Below are positions 34,678 through 43,711 of a stretch of DNA of 44,698 nucleotides, piece after piece; position 1 is the first letter of the stretch; each line of letters opens with the position of its first letter. The stretch is taken from NCBI GenBank assembly GCA_017650925.1, contig JAGCDY010000132.1, forward strand, positions 1 through 44,698, written 5' to 3'. This DNA is from a bacterium (GTDB lineage Bacteria; Auribacterota; UBA3054). Below the pieces are notes generated by a model. It saw nothing but the letters and a program-made list of their open reading frames with translations, did not search any database and was not told the DNA's origin. The position numbers were made by a program, and so were the translations under genes.

Positions 34678-35592
34678 TTAAAAGCGACTCAAGGTCAGGG
34701 TTATCGCGTACATAAAAGGCGCCGCCAAAATTAGGCTGTCCGCCACATCCAGTATTCCGCCCATTCCCGGAACGTAGCTCGCGGAATCCTTAAGCCCGCA
34801 GTCGCGTTTCCAGATCGACTCGACCAGATCTCCCACGATGCTGAGAAGACAGAGGATGAGGGAGATCACGGCCGCTCCCAGGATCCTTCCCACGGAAGCG
34901 GACTCCGTTATTCTCGAACCGAGAAGAAGCATGGCTTCGGAAACGCTCGGCAGATACAGGGAACCAAGGATGCCGACCGCAAGCGAGAGACAGACGCCGC
35001 CCACTATCCCCTCGATGCTCTTGTTGGGGCTTATTTCAGGCACGAACTTGTGGCTGCCCAAAGGGGACCTGGCAAAAAGCGTTCCGACAAAATACGCGCC
35101 AATGTCAGCGCTCTTGACTACGGCCACGAAATAAGGGAGAAACCATCTTCCGTCGAGTTTGGAGCAGCTGAATCCGATCAGGGCGACGCCGAGCAGCATG
35201 GCGAACGGCACGGGAATGTAAAGGAGCGTCAGGAAAGACGCGGAGACCGACTGCAGGGCGCCCTCGAAACTGTTTTTGACCAGTGGGATGAGGAAGGTCG
35301 CGGTGAAGACCAAAAGGGCGATGAAACCTAAGACCACCTTGATCCTCTGAAAATTGGGATAGCGGAAGAAAAAGTAGCCTCCCAAAAGGACCAACTGCGC
35401 CGCGATGACCGTCCAGGCCTTGTAGATGCCTTTCGTTTTGGTCATGTTCAGCATTTCCATGCTCGCCGCAAAGACCAAAACGCAGGCCCACAGAGGCAGA
35501 AGCCAGAAAAGATAGGGTTTGTATATCCCCCAGATCGCCAGAGCGAAAAAGGCTATGAGCGCCAGCGCGCTCGGGATGCGGAATTTCAACAT
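34678..35592 (-). CDS. cdsA: Phosphatidate cytidylyltransferase
   Basis: CdsA makes CDP-diacylglycerol from phosphatidate and CTP at the inner membrane. The 304-residue protein has about eight hydrophobic segments and the C-terminal signature around KDSASYVPGMGGILDVADSL. The usual PGHGG is PGMGG, a His-to-Met variant. Conserved D residues of the motif remain. The internal PxKSIEG segment (SPNKSIEG) and K-SADIGAY match the family. It overlaps uppS by 7 bp, the common uppS-cdsA pairing. The usual next genes dxr and rseP are replaced by hldD. Confidence 0.93.
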   Translation of the reverse strand: MLKFRIPSALALIAFFALAIWGIYKPYLFWLLPLWACVLVFAASMEMLNMTKTKGIYKAWTVIAAQLVLLGGYFFFRYPNFQRIKVVLGFIALLVFTATFLIPLVKNSFEGALQSVSASFLTLLYIPVPFAMLLGVALIGFSCSKLDGRWFLPYFVAVVKSADIGAYFVGTLFARSPLGSHKFVPEISPNKSIEGIVGGVCLSLAVGILGSLYLPSVSEAMLLLGSRITESASVGRILGAAVISLILCLLSIVGDLVESIWKRDCGLKDSASYVPGMGGILDVADSLILAAPFMYAITLTLSRF

Positions 35593-36317
35593 GTTTTCAC
35601 TTCTCCAAAACGCCTGTCGCGTTTCTGATAGGCGGCCACAGCCGCGATTATATCCTCAACCTCGAGATCGGGCCAGTATTTTTGCGTAACGTAAAGCTCG
35701 CTGTAGGAAAGCTGCCACAAGAGGAAATTGGAAAGGCGCATCTCCCCTCCCGTCCTGATCATCAGTTCGGGATCCGGCACGTCCGGCAGATAGAGTTCGG
35801 CCGCAAGTTTCTCTTCGGTTATCTCTTCAGGGGACAACTCTCCCGCTCTTACCTTTCGGGCAAGTTTTCTGGCCGCCGAGGCGATCTCCGTGCGCGAACC
35901 GTAATTCAGAGCCAGTATGAGGTCGAGCTTCTTGTTTTCCTTTGTCATTTCGCAGACGCCGTCCAGTTTCGCGAGCAACGGCTCGGGAAGAGGATATCTC
36001 TCCCCCATCGCCCGAAGCCTTATGCCCTTTTCCAAAAGCTCTTCCTTGTGCGCGTCTAAAAAACGCGAAAGGAGCGCCATGAGTCCATCAACTTCCGCTT
36101 TTGGGCGCTTCCAGTTTTCTGTTGAGAAGGTGTAGAGCGTAAGATAGCGTATGCCCAGCTCGTCGCAGGCTTTGAGAGCGCGCCTCACGGTCTGGGCTCC
36201 GGCCTCGTGGCCTTTCAGCCTGGTCGCGAGCGAATGCTCCTTGGCCCAGCGGCCGTTGCCGTCCATGATTATGGCTAGATGCCTGGGCACGCGGGTCATG
36301 TCGATATCTGGTCTCAT
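35586..36317 (-). CDS. uppS: Isoprenyl transferase (undecaprenyl diphosphate synthase)
   Basis: UppS extends farnesyl diphosphate with isopentenyl units to C55 undecaprenyl diphosphate, the carrier for cell-wall and polysaccharide precursors. The 243-residue protein has the catalytic D19 in IIMDGNGRWA, GHEAGA, TLYTFSTENW-RP and, near the end, the RTGGEMRLSNFLLWQ motif. The ATG at 36317 overlaps the lon stop as ATGA. IPP for this step would come from the MEP pathway that includes ispE in this window. Confidence 0.96.
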   Translation of the reverse strand: MRPDIDMTRVPRHLAIIMDGNGRWAKEHSLATRLKGHEAGAQTVRRALKACDELGIRYLTLYTFSTENWKRPKAEVDGLMALLSRFLDAHKEELLEKGIRLRAMGERYPLPEPLLAKLDGVCEMTKENKKLDLILALNYGSRTEIASAARKLARKVRAGELSPEEITEEKLAAELYLPDVPDPELMIRTGGEMRLSNFLLWQLSYSELYVTQKYWPDLEVEDIIAAVAAYQKRDRRFGEVKTC

Positions 36318-38716
36318 TTCTTGGCGCCTTTGGCTTTGCTTTTCCTTTTCAGTTTCAAGCCTTCCGGAAAGGCTATGGCGATCACTTCGTCCATGGTCTC
36401 GACCTTATGCACGGTAAGGTCCTTCAGCACTTCCTCCGGCACGTCGTCCAATTCCGCTTCCGAACGCTTGGGAAGGATCACTTCCCTGACTCCTGCCCTG
36501 TGGGCCGCCAGGAATTTTTCCTTCACACCGCCGATCGGCAGGACGGAGCCTCCGAGCGTTATCTCGCCGGTCATCGCCAGCCGCTCCTTCAGGGGAACGC
36601 CGGTAATGACGGAATAGACCGCGCACGCCAGCGTGATGCCGGCGGAAGGCCCGTCCTTGGGTATCGCGCCTTCCGGAACATGGATGTGGATGTCGTGCTG
36701 CACGAAAAATTTCTCGTCCTCTTCGTTTTTGGACAAGATCTTCCTGACGTACGTCAGGGCCGCCCTGGCGGACTCCTGCATAACGTCGCCCAACTGTCCG
36801 GTCAATATAAGCTCGCCTTTGCCTTTTATGGCCAGGGCTTCGATCTTAAGGATCGCGCCGCCCACTTCGGTCCAGGCTAAGCCTACGGCCACGCCGGGCA
36901 AGGGCTTCGGAAGTTCGAGATCCGGGAATTCCTTGGGCGTTCCCAGAAGCCTTCTGATGGAGGCCTCGTTGAGGACGGGCGTTTTCTCTTCGCCTTTCGT
37001 CACCATTTCCAAAACCAGTTTGCGCATGGCCTGGGAAAGCATCCTGTCGAGCTGCCTGACGCCGGATTCGCAGGTGTAGTCCCGGATGATCCTGAGTATC
37101 GCGGCGTCGCTGGTCGCGGGGATCTCCTTGAGACCGTTTATCCTTCTCTGCTTTTCCAGAAGATAATTTTTGGCGATCTCGAGCTTCTCTCTCTCGGTGT
37201 AGCTCGTCAGGGCGATCTTTTCCATGCGATCCCTGAGGGTCGGATGGATGGCGTCCTCGATGTTGGCGGTGCAGATGAATATCACTTTGGAAAGGTCGAG
37301 GTCGACTTCAAGGAAGTGGTCGTTGAAAGCGGTGTTCTGCTCGGGATCAAGAACTTCCAGCAGCGCGGCGGTGGGATCTCCGTGGAAGCTGGAGGTCATC
37401 TTGTCCACCTCGTCGAGCAGTATGACGGGGTTCATGGTCCCGGCTTTCTTCAGAGCCTGCACGATCCTGCCCGGCATGGAGCCGATATACGTCCTGCGGT
37501 GTCCGCGGATCTCTGATTCATCGGAGACGCCGCCCAAAGATATGCGCACGAAATTCCTGCCCAGGGCTTCCGCCACCGATTTGGCCAGTGTCGTTTTACC
37601 AACGCCCGGAGGCCCTGTCAGACAAAGGACGGTGCCGTCCTCGCCGTTCTTAAAGACGATCTTCTCCTTTTCCCTCTGGACCTTGACCGCCAAAAATTCC
37701 ATGACGCGCGCCTTGGCTTCCTTCAGTCCGTAATGGGTGCGGTCCAGGATAGCCCTGGCCTCCGCAAGGTCCGTCTTGTCCTGGGAATATTTGCCCCAGG
37801 GCAGATCGAAGATCCAGTCAAGGTAGTTCCTGGCCACCGTGCTTTCCGGCGAGAAGGGAGCCATGTGGTCCAGTTTCGTCAGCTCCTTGTCGACGGCCTT
37901 GGCGACTTCCTTGGGGAATTTCATTTTCGGCAAACGCTTGACGTACTCGTCAGCTTCGCTGTAGCTTCTTTTGCCGAGCTCCTTTTCTATCGCCTTGATC
38001 TGCTCGTTCAAAAAATAGGATTTCTGCTGGTCGTCGATGCGGTGCTTTACGTCGTCGAGGATCTTGTGCTCCATGGTTAGAAGCTCGGTCTCCCTCGACA
38101 ATATCTCGAGAAGCTTTCGGAAACCCTCCTTCAATTGGGAGCATTCCAAAAGTTTCATCTTCTCCTCGTTTTTGATGAAAAGGTTGCCGACCACAAGATA
38201 GAAGAATTTCACGTCGTCGCTCTCCGATCCCAGGGAACGCATCAGCTCCTCCGAGAGCCTCGGGTTCTTGGAAACGTATTCGGAATAGAGCTTGAAGACA
38301 GCCCGGCGCATGGCGCCGCACTCCAAGCTGGTCATGTCCTTTTCGAGCGCGTGCTCTTTTACGGTCGCCAGGGTGAAAAACTTGCCCGAAGTCTTTAAGA
38401 TATCTGCGCTGGCCAAGCCCTCCACCAGGACGCTGACGGTCTCTTCCTGCCTCAGGAGCTGGAGTATCCTCGCCACCGTGCCGACGGGATAGAGGTCCTT
38501 CTGCTTGGGATCGTCAGTCTGCTCCTTCCTCTGGGTGGCAATGAAAATAAGTTTGCCGTGGTCCTGGGCTTCTTCCAAAGCCCTGATGGAGGAAGGCCGG
38601 CCAACCAGGATCGGACTGACCAGATAAGGGCAGGCGACCATGTCCCTTACCGGGATCATCGGTATCGTCAGCGGAAATTCTATCTTCTCTGCGCGTTTCG
38701 CTTTGTTCTGTTCCAT
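36314..38716 (-). CDS. lon: ATP-dependent protease Lon
   Basis: The 800-residue protein starts at 38716 (MEQNKAKRAEK), two bases after the clpX stop. A longer frame reaching 38881 runs antisense-free through clpX but has no homology. The N-terminal substrate-recognition domain begins IPMIPVRDMVACPY. The AAA+ module has GPPGVGKTTLAKSVAEALGR and DEVDK. The protease domain carries the Ser-Lys dyad S691 (DGPSAGIT) and K734 (GGVKEKFLAAHRAG). Lon degrades damaged and regulatory proteins in the cytoplasm. The length is that of a standard bacterial LonA. Confidence 0.97.
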   Translation of the reverse strand: MEQNKAKRAEKIEFPLTIPMIPVRDMVACPYLVSPILVGRPSSIRALEEAQDHGKLIFIATQRKEQTDDPKQKDLYPVGTVARILQLLRQEETVSVLVEGLASADILKTSGKFFTLATVKEHALEKDMTSLECGAMRRAVFKLYSEYVSKNPRLSEELMRSLGSESDDVKFFYLVVGNLFIKNEEKMKLLECSQLKEGFRKLLEILSRETELLTMEHKILDDVKHRIDDQQKSYFLNEQIKAIEKELGKRSYSEADEYVKRLPKMKFPKEVAKAVDKELTKLDHMAPFSPESTVARNYLDWIFDLPWGKYSQDKTDLAEARAILDRTHYGLKEAKARVMEFLAVKVQREKEKIVFKNGEDGTVLCLTGPPGVGKTTLAKSVAEALGRNFVRISLGGVSDESEIRGHRRTYIGSMPGRIVQALKKAGTMNPVILLDEVDKMTSSFHGDPTAALLEVLDPEQNTAFNDHFLEVDLDLSKVIFICTANIEDAIHPTLRDRMEKIALTSYTEREKLEIAKNYLLEKQRRINGLKEIPATSDAAILRIIRDYTCESGVRQLDRMLSQAMRKLVLEMVTKGEEKTPVLNEASIRRLLGTPKEFPDLELPKPLPGVAVGLAWTEVGGAILKIEALAIKGKGELILTGQLGDVMQESARAALTYVRKILSKNEEDEKFFVQHDIHIHVPEGAIPKDGPSAGITLACAVYSVITGVPLKERLAMTGEITLGGSVLPIGGVKEKFLAAHRAGVREVILPKRSEAELDDVPEEVLKDLTVHKVETMDEVIAIAFPEGLKLKRKSKAKGAKK

Positions 38717-38718
38717 AC

Positions 38719-39990
38719 TCAAATTGCTGTTCCTTTCTTTAGATCCTCGACTCCGACGACGAACTCCTTCTTCTGGTCCGCTTCCGGGAGCGAGTAGAGA
38801 AGACCGGTCATGAACTTTTCGATTATGGCCCTGAGGCCCCGGGCGCCGGTCTTTTTTTCTATGGCCCTTTCGGCTATCCATTCCAGCGCTTCACGCTCGA
38901 AGGAAAGCGTCTTCCCGCTCATGGCGAAGATCGCCTGGTACTGGCGGATGATGGCGTTTTTAGGCTCCGTCAGTATCCTTATGAGATCCTCTTTTTTCAG
39001 ATCGTTGAGAGGCGTGACGACGGGAAGCCTGCCGATAAATTCCGGTATCATTCCGTAGGCGATGAGATCCTCCTGGTCAACTTTTGAGAGGATGCCGTCG
39101 CTTCCCTCCGTGAGGTTTTTGCCGCCTTCGAAACCGACCTTGCCTTTCCCCAGCCTTCTGGCGACGATCTTGTCCAGGCCGTTGAAGGCGCCGCCGCAGA
39201 TGAAGAGGATGTTGGTGGTGTTGACCTTGATGTATTCCTCAAGGGGATGTTTCCTTCCCCCCTTCGGCGGAACGTTGCACATCGTCCCCTCCATGATCTT
39301 GAGAAGCGCCTGCTGGACGCCCTCGCCGGAAACGTCCCTCGTAATGGAGACGTTGTCGCCGGTCTTCCTGATCTTGTCGATCTCGTCGATGTAGACTATC
39401 CCCCATTCCGCCCTGGCCACGTTGAAATTGGCGTTCTGAAGCAGCTGGAGGATAACGTTCTCAACGTCCTCGCCGACGTAGCCGGCCTGGGTGAGAGTCG
39501 TGGCGTCCGTGATGGCGAAGGGAACGTTCATCATCCTGGCAAGCGTTTTGGCCAAAAGCGTCTTGCCGGTGCCGGTCGAACCAATGACGAGCATGTTGCT
39601 CTTGTCAAGCTCGATCTCTTCCTGCTTTTTCGGGGCGGCGTCCTTTATAGACTTTATCAATTCCGGCTTGCCGACGGAGCTGAGATGAGACATGAGCCTG
39701 AGGTAATGGGTGTAGACCGCCACGGCTATCGCCCTCTTGGCGCTGTCCTGTCCTATGACGTATTCGTCCAGATATTCCTTAATTTCCCTGGGCGTCCTGA
39801 GTTTCACTTCCTCGTCGAAAGTCGCGTTCTCGCTGACAATGGAAGTGCAGGAGCGAGCGCAGGAACCGCAGATGAAAACGTTGTCATCGTAGATGCCGGA
39901 TATCAGGGGATTCTCCTTTGTCGCCTCCCTTCCGCAAAAAGAGCAGCAGGGAGCGCTTTGCGCCGTTCTCTTCACGTAACGGGCGCTCAT
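38719..39990 (-). CDS. clpX: ATP-dependent Clp protease ATP-binding subunit ClpX
   Basis: ClpX unfolds substrates and feeds them to ClpP. The 423-residue protein has an N-terminal zinc-binding domain, C16-x2-C19 and C41-x2-C44, the AAA+ Walker A GSTGTGKT, Walker B IDEIDKI, the pore loop GYVGED and GGRKHP. The ClpP-docking loop is V-G-F (KGKVGFEGG) in place of the usual I-G-F. It overlaps clpP by ATGA. Both partners being in one operon supports normal ClpXP assembly. Confidence 0.97.
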   Translation of the reverse strand: MSARYVKRTAQSAPCCSFCGREATKENPLISGIYDDNVFICGSCARSCTSIVSENATFDEEVKLRTPREIKEYLDEYVIGQDSAKRAIAVAVYTHYLRLMSHLSSVGKPELIKSIKDAAPKKQEEIELDKSNMLVIGSTGTGKTLLAKTLARMMNVPFAITDATTLTQAGYVGEDVENVILQLLQNANFNVARAEWGIVYIDEIDKIRKTGDNVSITRDVSGEGVQQALLKIMEGTMCNVPPKGGRKHPLEEYIKVNTTNILFICGGAFNGLDKIVARRLGKGKVGFEGGKNLTEGSDGILSKVDQEDLIAYGMIPEFIGRLPVVTPLNDLKKEDLIRILTEPKNAIIRQYQAIFAMSGKTLSFEREALEWIAERAIEKKTGARGLRAIIEKFMTGLLYSLPEADQKKEFVVGVEDLKKGTAI

Positions 39991-40583
39991 TTTTCCTCCC
40001 CGGCTTTCTCCACCACGCTGTCAATGAGGCCGTATTCCAGCGCTTCCTGGGCAGTCATGAAGTTGTCGCGTTCGGTGTCCTTTCCGACCTGCTCCGGAGT
40101 CTTGCCGCAGCAGGATGACAAAATGGCGTTGAGCTTGTCCCTCAGGCCGAGGAGCTCCTTGGCTTGGACGGAAACGTCGGGAGCCGAGCCCTCAAAACCG
40201 CCCAGGACCTGGTGGATCATGACCCTGGAATTGGGGAGCGCGAAACGCTTGCCCTTCTTTCCGGCAGCCAACAGCACGGCGCCCATGCTGGCGGCCTGGC
40301 CTATGCAGTAAGTCCTGACGTCGCAGGGAATAAAGCGCATGGTGTCCAGGATCGCCAGGCCGGCGGTCACGCTGCCGCCGGGAGAGTTGATATACAAACT
40401 GATGTCTTTTTCCGCGTCCTGGGAACTAAGGAAGAGGAGCTGGGCCACGATGAGATTGGCCACCTCGTCGGTCACGGGGCTCCCTAAGAAAATGATACGG
40501 TCCATCAAAAGGCGCGAATAAATGTCGTACTGCCTTTCGCCGTTGCCGTTGTTCTCGATCACTATGGGGGAATAATAATTCAT
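39987..40583 (-). CDS. clpP: ATP-dependent Clp protease proteolytic subunit
   Basis: This 198-residue serine protease subunit forms the double-heptameric chamber used by ClpX. The catalytic triad is S99 ([11 protein letters not shown]), H124 (NSRVMIHQ) and D173 (ERDNFM). The NSPGGSV segment near 66-72 is the family hallmark. It heads the 11-gene minus-strand operon. An AAGGAG Shine-Dalgarno sequence lies 5 nt before the ATG (40594-40589), and a TATAAT -10 box at 40614-40609 gives a leader of about 20 nt. This contrasts with the leaderless-looking promoters elsewhere in the window. Confidence 0.97.
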   Translation of the reverse strand: MNYYSPIVIENNGNGERQYDIYSRLLMDRIIFLGSPVTDEVANLIVAQLLFLSSQDAEKDISLYINSPGGSVTAGLAILDTMRFIPCDVRTYCIGQAASMGAVLLAAGKKGKRFALPNSRVMIHQVLGGFEGSAPDVSVQAKELLGLRDKLNAILSSCCGKTPEQVGKDTERDNFMTAQEALEYGLIDSVVEKAGEEK

Positions 40584-40588
40584 AACTA

Positions 40589-40614
40589 CTCCTTAAACGT
40601 TATTTATTATTATA
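40589..40614 (-). promoter_or_regulatory. Promoter -10 box and ribosome binding site of the clpP operon
   Basis: TATAAT at 40614-40609 and AAGGAG at 40594-40589 (minus strand) precede the clpP ATG at 40583. No convincing -35 is found. An 8-bp palindrome GAGCGCTC lies upstream at 40631-40638 and could be a regulator site or part of the 3' end of the upstream operon. No terminator with a T-run is visible there. Confidence 0.5.
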
Positions 40615-40640
40615 CCCTATTTTTAGTCAGGAGCGCTCTT

Positions 40641-41255
40641 TCACCATTTTTCCAATTTCGACCTGAGCCAGCGTCCGTTGTGATAGATGTAGATATAGTC
40701 GTCGTCGCTGGCCAGCTCTCCCTCTTTTCCGGGAGAATCCATATTCTCGGGAACAGAGGCGCGGCTCAGGAAGCGGGCTCCGCTCTCGTCGAAAAGAAGA
40801 TCCCTTTCCAGCCCTTTGAGCTCGTCGCCGTCATAGATCCGGCGCTCCAAGTAGAGGCCCCAGTCTCCACGGCCTTCTATCGGCTTTTCCTCGTCTTTGG
40901 CGGCGTCCTCTTTCATCATCGGGCGCAGTTTCAGCATGCTGCGGATCCCCTTCCTAGAAGTCGTGAAACTGAGGCTGTCCTCGCCTATCATCTCTATGCC
41001 GCCGCCCGGAACGACTCTCACGGCCTTTTCCCAACGATTGGAGGCTTCGTCTCCCCTGGCGACCAAAAGTTCGTTCCTGACCAACATAAGAGCGCTCTTC
41101 TCGTCCCCGGTCAGATAATGGCGTCCGTCGTAAAGGTATTTCGGGCGGTTGAAGGCGATCTTCAATTGTTCGCTGTAGTAGAGCTTGATGCCAAAAAGGA
41201 TCAACGCTATCAGAATCAGCGTTCCCAGAAATATTTTTTTCATGGTCATTTTCAT
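40641..41255 (-). CDS. Anchored protein of unknown function
   Basis: I do not recognise this 204-residue protein. It has a basic N-terminus and one transmembrane helix (about 7-25), then a mixed alpha/beta soluble part with acidic stretches (for example near 115-125) and a C-terminal run YIYIYHNGRWLRSKLEKW. No catalytic motif is visible. The ATG at 41255 overlaps the YdbH-like gene as ATGA; a second ATG at 41243 (MKKIFL) gives a cleaner signal-anchor start. It is the last gene of the ispE unit. Coupling to an AsmA-superfamily gene resembles ydbH with its small partners ynbE/ydbL, but there is no sequence similarity that I can see. Confidence 0.5.
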   Translation of the reverse strand: MKMTMKKIFLGTLILIALILFGIKLYYSEQLKIAFNRPKYLYDGRHYLTGDEKSALMLVRNELLVARGDEASNRWEKAVRVVPGGGIEMIGEDSLSFTTSRKGIRSMLKLRPMMKEDAAKDEEKPIEGRGDWGLYLERRIYDGDELKGLERDLLFDESGARFLSRASVPENMDSPGKEGELASDDDYIYIYHNGRWLRSKLEKW

Positions 41256-42778
41256 TTGAATTGTTTCGCCAGATCCAATAGCTCCAACCAGGAGGAATGG
41301 ATGCTTATCGGCAGTTTAATGTGGCTGTTGTCGTTGGCTCCTTCCAGGTCTATCGTCACCTTCGTCACCTTGTTCTCATAGCCGAGCTCAACGGAGGCCT
41401 TTTTGTATGGGTACTTTTTCAGACGTTCGGCCAGGATGCCGACGAGATCTTTGCTATAACCTTCCTCCATCCCCTGCAGGTATGACTCCGCTTTGCCAAG
41501 GGTGAAAGTCCCCTTGTCGGACGCGTAGAATTTTCCGTTCAGGGCCTTGACGTATTTCCCGAAGATCGCGGTGTGCAATTCTCCGTTCAGCTGCCCGTCC
41601 ATGCGGTTTTGCTTCAGGTCGAAAAGGTCGCAGAAAAGCCCGACGTCCAGCCCGGCCGTCTTCAGATCGAACTCCACCCAGGGCAGGTAATCGTCCTGGC
41701 CTTTTATTTTGCGCGAAGAGATCTCGGACCAGCCGCTCAACTGTCCGCGCAGGGTGTTGAGGACAAGGTTGCTCAGCACCAATCCGTTGCTCTTCATGTA
41801 AGTCTGGGCCTTTGAGGGACCGAATTCGATAACGTGGGGAGCCAGGTCATTGAGCTCTATGGCGCTGCAGGCGCAGTCGAAGCCGCCCTTGAAAGCGTGG
41901 AAAAGCCAGGAAGCCGAACTGGAGTAGCTGCTCCTCTCCCTTAAGAAATTTTCCGTCACAAGATCGGCGCGCAGCGTAAGGTTCGTTATGGCGATCTTGC
42001 CGGAAAGCGCGTCCAGATTCCTGATGCGTCCCCGCACTTCCGAGCGCACGTTGGTAATGGCTTCCGGGATCTCGGAAGCATAGGCGTTCCTCAGTTTTTT
42101 CCAATCCAGACGCGAGGTGAAATCAAGTGAGAGCGTCGTGCCGTCCAGCACGACAGTCTCGCTCTTCAAGCCCAAAAAAGGCAGGAATTCCCGGCCTATG
42201 TCGCCTTTCACGCGAAAATCCAGCACGTTCCCTTTTATCCCGCCTTCAAGATCGACGGCCGCGCCTTCCAAAACGGTGTGGAACGCGCCGGTCAGGGAAT
42301 AGTGGTTGCCTTCGTAGGCGTTGGAAAGTCGTCCGCTGAGACTGAGCTCCGGAATATCGCCTCCCAGATCGGTCTTGAGGCCGTCCACCTGGGCCTTGAA
42401 AAGGAAGGGTACCCTTATGAGCTCCTCCCAATTCTTTTTCTCCGCTTCGCCTCCTTCCTCTTCCTCTCTTGAGATCCTTATGAAAGCGTTGGAAAGAAAA
42501 AGATCCAAAAAGAGGGCCTCGGGATCTTTTTCCCTGAGCCCCTTGAAAGAACTGACGGTCGCCCTGACTACCGCGCTCTCGGCGCTTATGGACAAGGCCT
42601 CGTTCGTGTAGGCGGCTTCCGAGATCCTGATGCCAAGAGGCTTTATAGAAAGGGACAGCTCCCCAACTTCCAGTCCCTCGACGTTCTTCAGAAAGAACTT
42701 GGGGTTCTTGAAAGCCCAGTAAACGCCGGCGGAAAGCAGGATGACGAGGAACAGGAATATAATCAAAAGTTTCTTCAT
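41252..42778 (-). CDS. YdbH-like AsmA-superfamily envelope protein
   Basis: The 508-residue protein has an N-terminal transmembrane anchor (about 2-22) and a long beta-rich periplasmic body. The C-terminal region (about 410-500) has the pattern LNGKFYASDKGTF...LAERLKKYPYKKASVELGY...VTIDLEGAND...PI, which resembles the C-terminal repeat of YdbH/TamB/AsmA-type proteins. Those proteins form hydrophobic grooves bridging inner and outer membranes for phospholipid transport. Assignment is by pattern only and the central part is unrecognised. It starts 3 bp after ispE and is coupled to the following small anchored protein gene. Confidence 0.6.
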   Translation of the reverse strand: MKKLLIIFLFLVILLSAGVYWAFKNPKFFLKNVEGLEVGELSLSIKPLGIRISEAAYTNEALSISAESAVVRATVSSFKGLREKDPEALFLDLFLSNAFIRISREEEEGGEAEKKNWEELIRVPFLFKAQVDGLKTDLGGDIPELSLSGRLSNAYEGNHYSLTGAFHTVLEGAAVDLEGGIKGNVLDFRVKGDIGREFLPFLGLKSETVVLDGTTLSLDFTSRLDWKKLRNAYASEIPEAITNVRSEVRGRIRNLDALSGKIAITNLTLRADLVTENFLRERSSYSSSASWLFHAFKGGFDCACSAIELNDLAPHVIEFGPSKAQTYMKSNGLVLSNLVLNTLRGQLSGWSEISSRKIKGQDDYLPWVEFDLKTAGLDVGLFCDLFDLKQNRMDGQLNGELHTAIFGKYVKALNGKFYASDKGTFTLGKAESYLQGMEEGYSKDLVGILAERLKKYPYKKASVELGYENKVTKVTIDLEGANDNSHIKLPISIHSSWLELLDLAKQFK

Positions 42779-42781
42779 ATT

Positions 42782-43630
42782 CTAAACGAGCGTTTTGGTG
42801 GCGCAGACCGTAAGGTCGGGATAAGCGTTCTTCAGGCTGGATCCGGCTTCCGCGGCGGCGCCAAGGTTTGGAAAAAGGCCGAAAAAAGCGCTGCCGCTGC
42901 CGCTCATGGAAACATAGGGCGTTAAGGATTGCAGGCGCTCTTTCATTTCTCTCGCGGCCTCGCACAGTTCCATCGCCGGAGCCTCAAGGGAGTTTTTCAA
43001 AAGTCCGCCCACTTCTTCCCATGAACCTTTTTCATAGGCCTTCAGGAAAGGGGCCGCTTCCAGCCTTTCCCGCCCGGTCTCGTCGTACTTAAGGTAGACA
43101 TCCTTTGTCGGCAAGCTTTCCGGCGGCTTGGCCAAAAGAAGGCAAAGTTCCCTGGGTTCCAGCTTTTCCAGTATTTCTCCCCTGCCGCGGCAAAAGGAAG
43201 CCGGAGGACCAAGAAAGAAGGGAACGTCCGAACCGATGGATGCGGCCAGAGACATAAGCTCCTCCCTTTTCAGATCAAGCTTCCAAAGGCGGTTGAGAAG
43301 CTCTAGCGTTCCCGCGGCGTCGGAAGAGCCTCCACCCAGCCCAGCGCCTGTCGGGATCCGCTTTTTCAGAAGAAGCCTGGCTCCCAGTTCCGGTCTTTTT
43401 ACGTATTCCCTGAGACGTTTGGCGCTGATCATGACCAGATCGGTCTCAGGATCGGAAGTGGCCGGTATGTCCCTTCCGAGCTCCAGCTTGCCGTCAAGGG
43501 AGACCACCGCTTCCAGCTCGTCGCACAAGCCGATCTTCTGCATGACGGTGGAAAGGGCATGGTAGCCGCCGGGCAACGGCCCGTCGATCGAAAGGAAGAG
43601 GTTGACTTTGGCTGGGCAGCAGAAAGGCAT
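42782..43630 (-). CDS. ispE: 4-diphosphocytidyl-2-C-methyl-D-erythritol kinase
   Basis: IspE phosphorylates CDP-methylerythritol in the MEP pathway to isoprenoids. The GHMP-kinase protein is 282 residues from the ATG at 43630. An ATG at 43660 would add ten residues but lies inside a terminator stem, and the family starts close to PAKVNLFL, so I chose 43630. K8 and N10 (CCPAKVN), the ATP loop PTGAGLGGGSSDAA (93-106) with D104, and MSGSGSAFFG near the end are all present. There is no Shine-Dalgarno sequence: the bases before the ATG are the U-tract of the upstream gene's terminator. How transcription reaches it is therefore unclear. Confidence 0.95.
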   Translation of the reverse strand: MPFCCPAKVNLFLSIDGPLPGGYHALSTVMQKIGLCDELEAVVSLDGKLELGRDIPATSDPETDLVMISAKRLREYVKRPELGARLLLKKRIPTGAGLGGGSSDAAGTLELLNRLWKLDLKREELMSLAASIGSDVPFFLGPPASFCRGRGEILEKLEPRELCLLLAKPPESLPTKDVYLKYDETGRERLEAAPFLKAYEKGSWEEVGGLLKNSLEAPAMELCEAAREMKERLQSLTPYVSMSGSGSAFFGLFPNLGAAAEAGSSLKNAYPDLTVCATKTLV

Positions 43631-43633
43631 AAT

Positions 43634-43666
43634 AAAAAAAGAAGCCGCGCTTTCAAGCACGGCTTC
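43634..43666 (-). terminator. Rho-independent terminator of the small ribosomal-protein gene
   Basis: On the minus strand a 10-bp stem (43666-43657 with 43650-43641, one G-T pair) encloses the loop TTGAAA and is followed directly by seven T at 43640-43634. This is a textbook intrinsic terminator 45 bp after the 29-codon gene. Its T-run ends 3 bp before the ispE start codon. A second weak hairpin, CCTATA/TATAGG with a 6-nt loop, lies at 43673-43690. Confidence 0.85.
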
Positions 43667-43711
43667 AAGTATCCTATACTAGCCTATAGGCAGGCGAACC
43701 AAAAACCGGCC

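Noticed and set aside
38717-38881. 55-residue N-terminal extension of Lon
   Set aside because: It overlaps the clpX 3' end out of frame; the start at 38716 follows the clpX stop by two bases and fits the family length.
39247-40311. Plus-strand frame of 354 codons opposite clpX and clpP
   Set aside because: Both clpX and clpP are complete with catalytic residues; the opposite frame is a by-product of codon bias.
43631-43660. Ten-residue extension of IspE from an ATG at 43660
   Set aside because: The added codons lie in the terminator hairpin and T-run, and IspE proteins normally begin just before the PAKVN motif.
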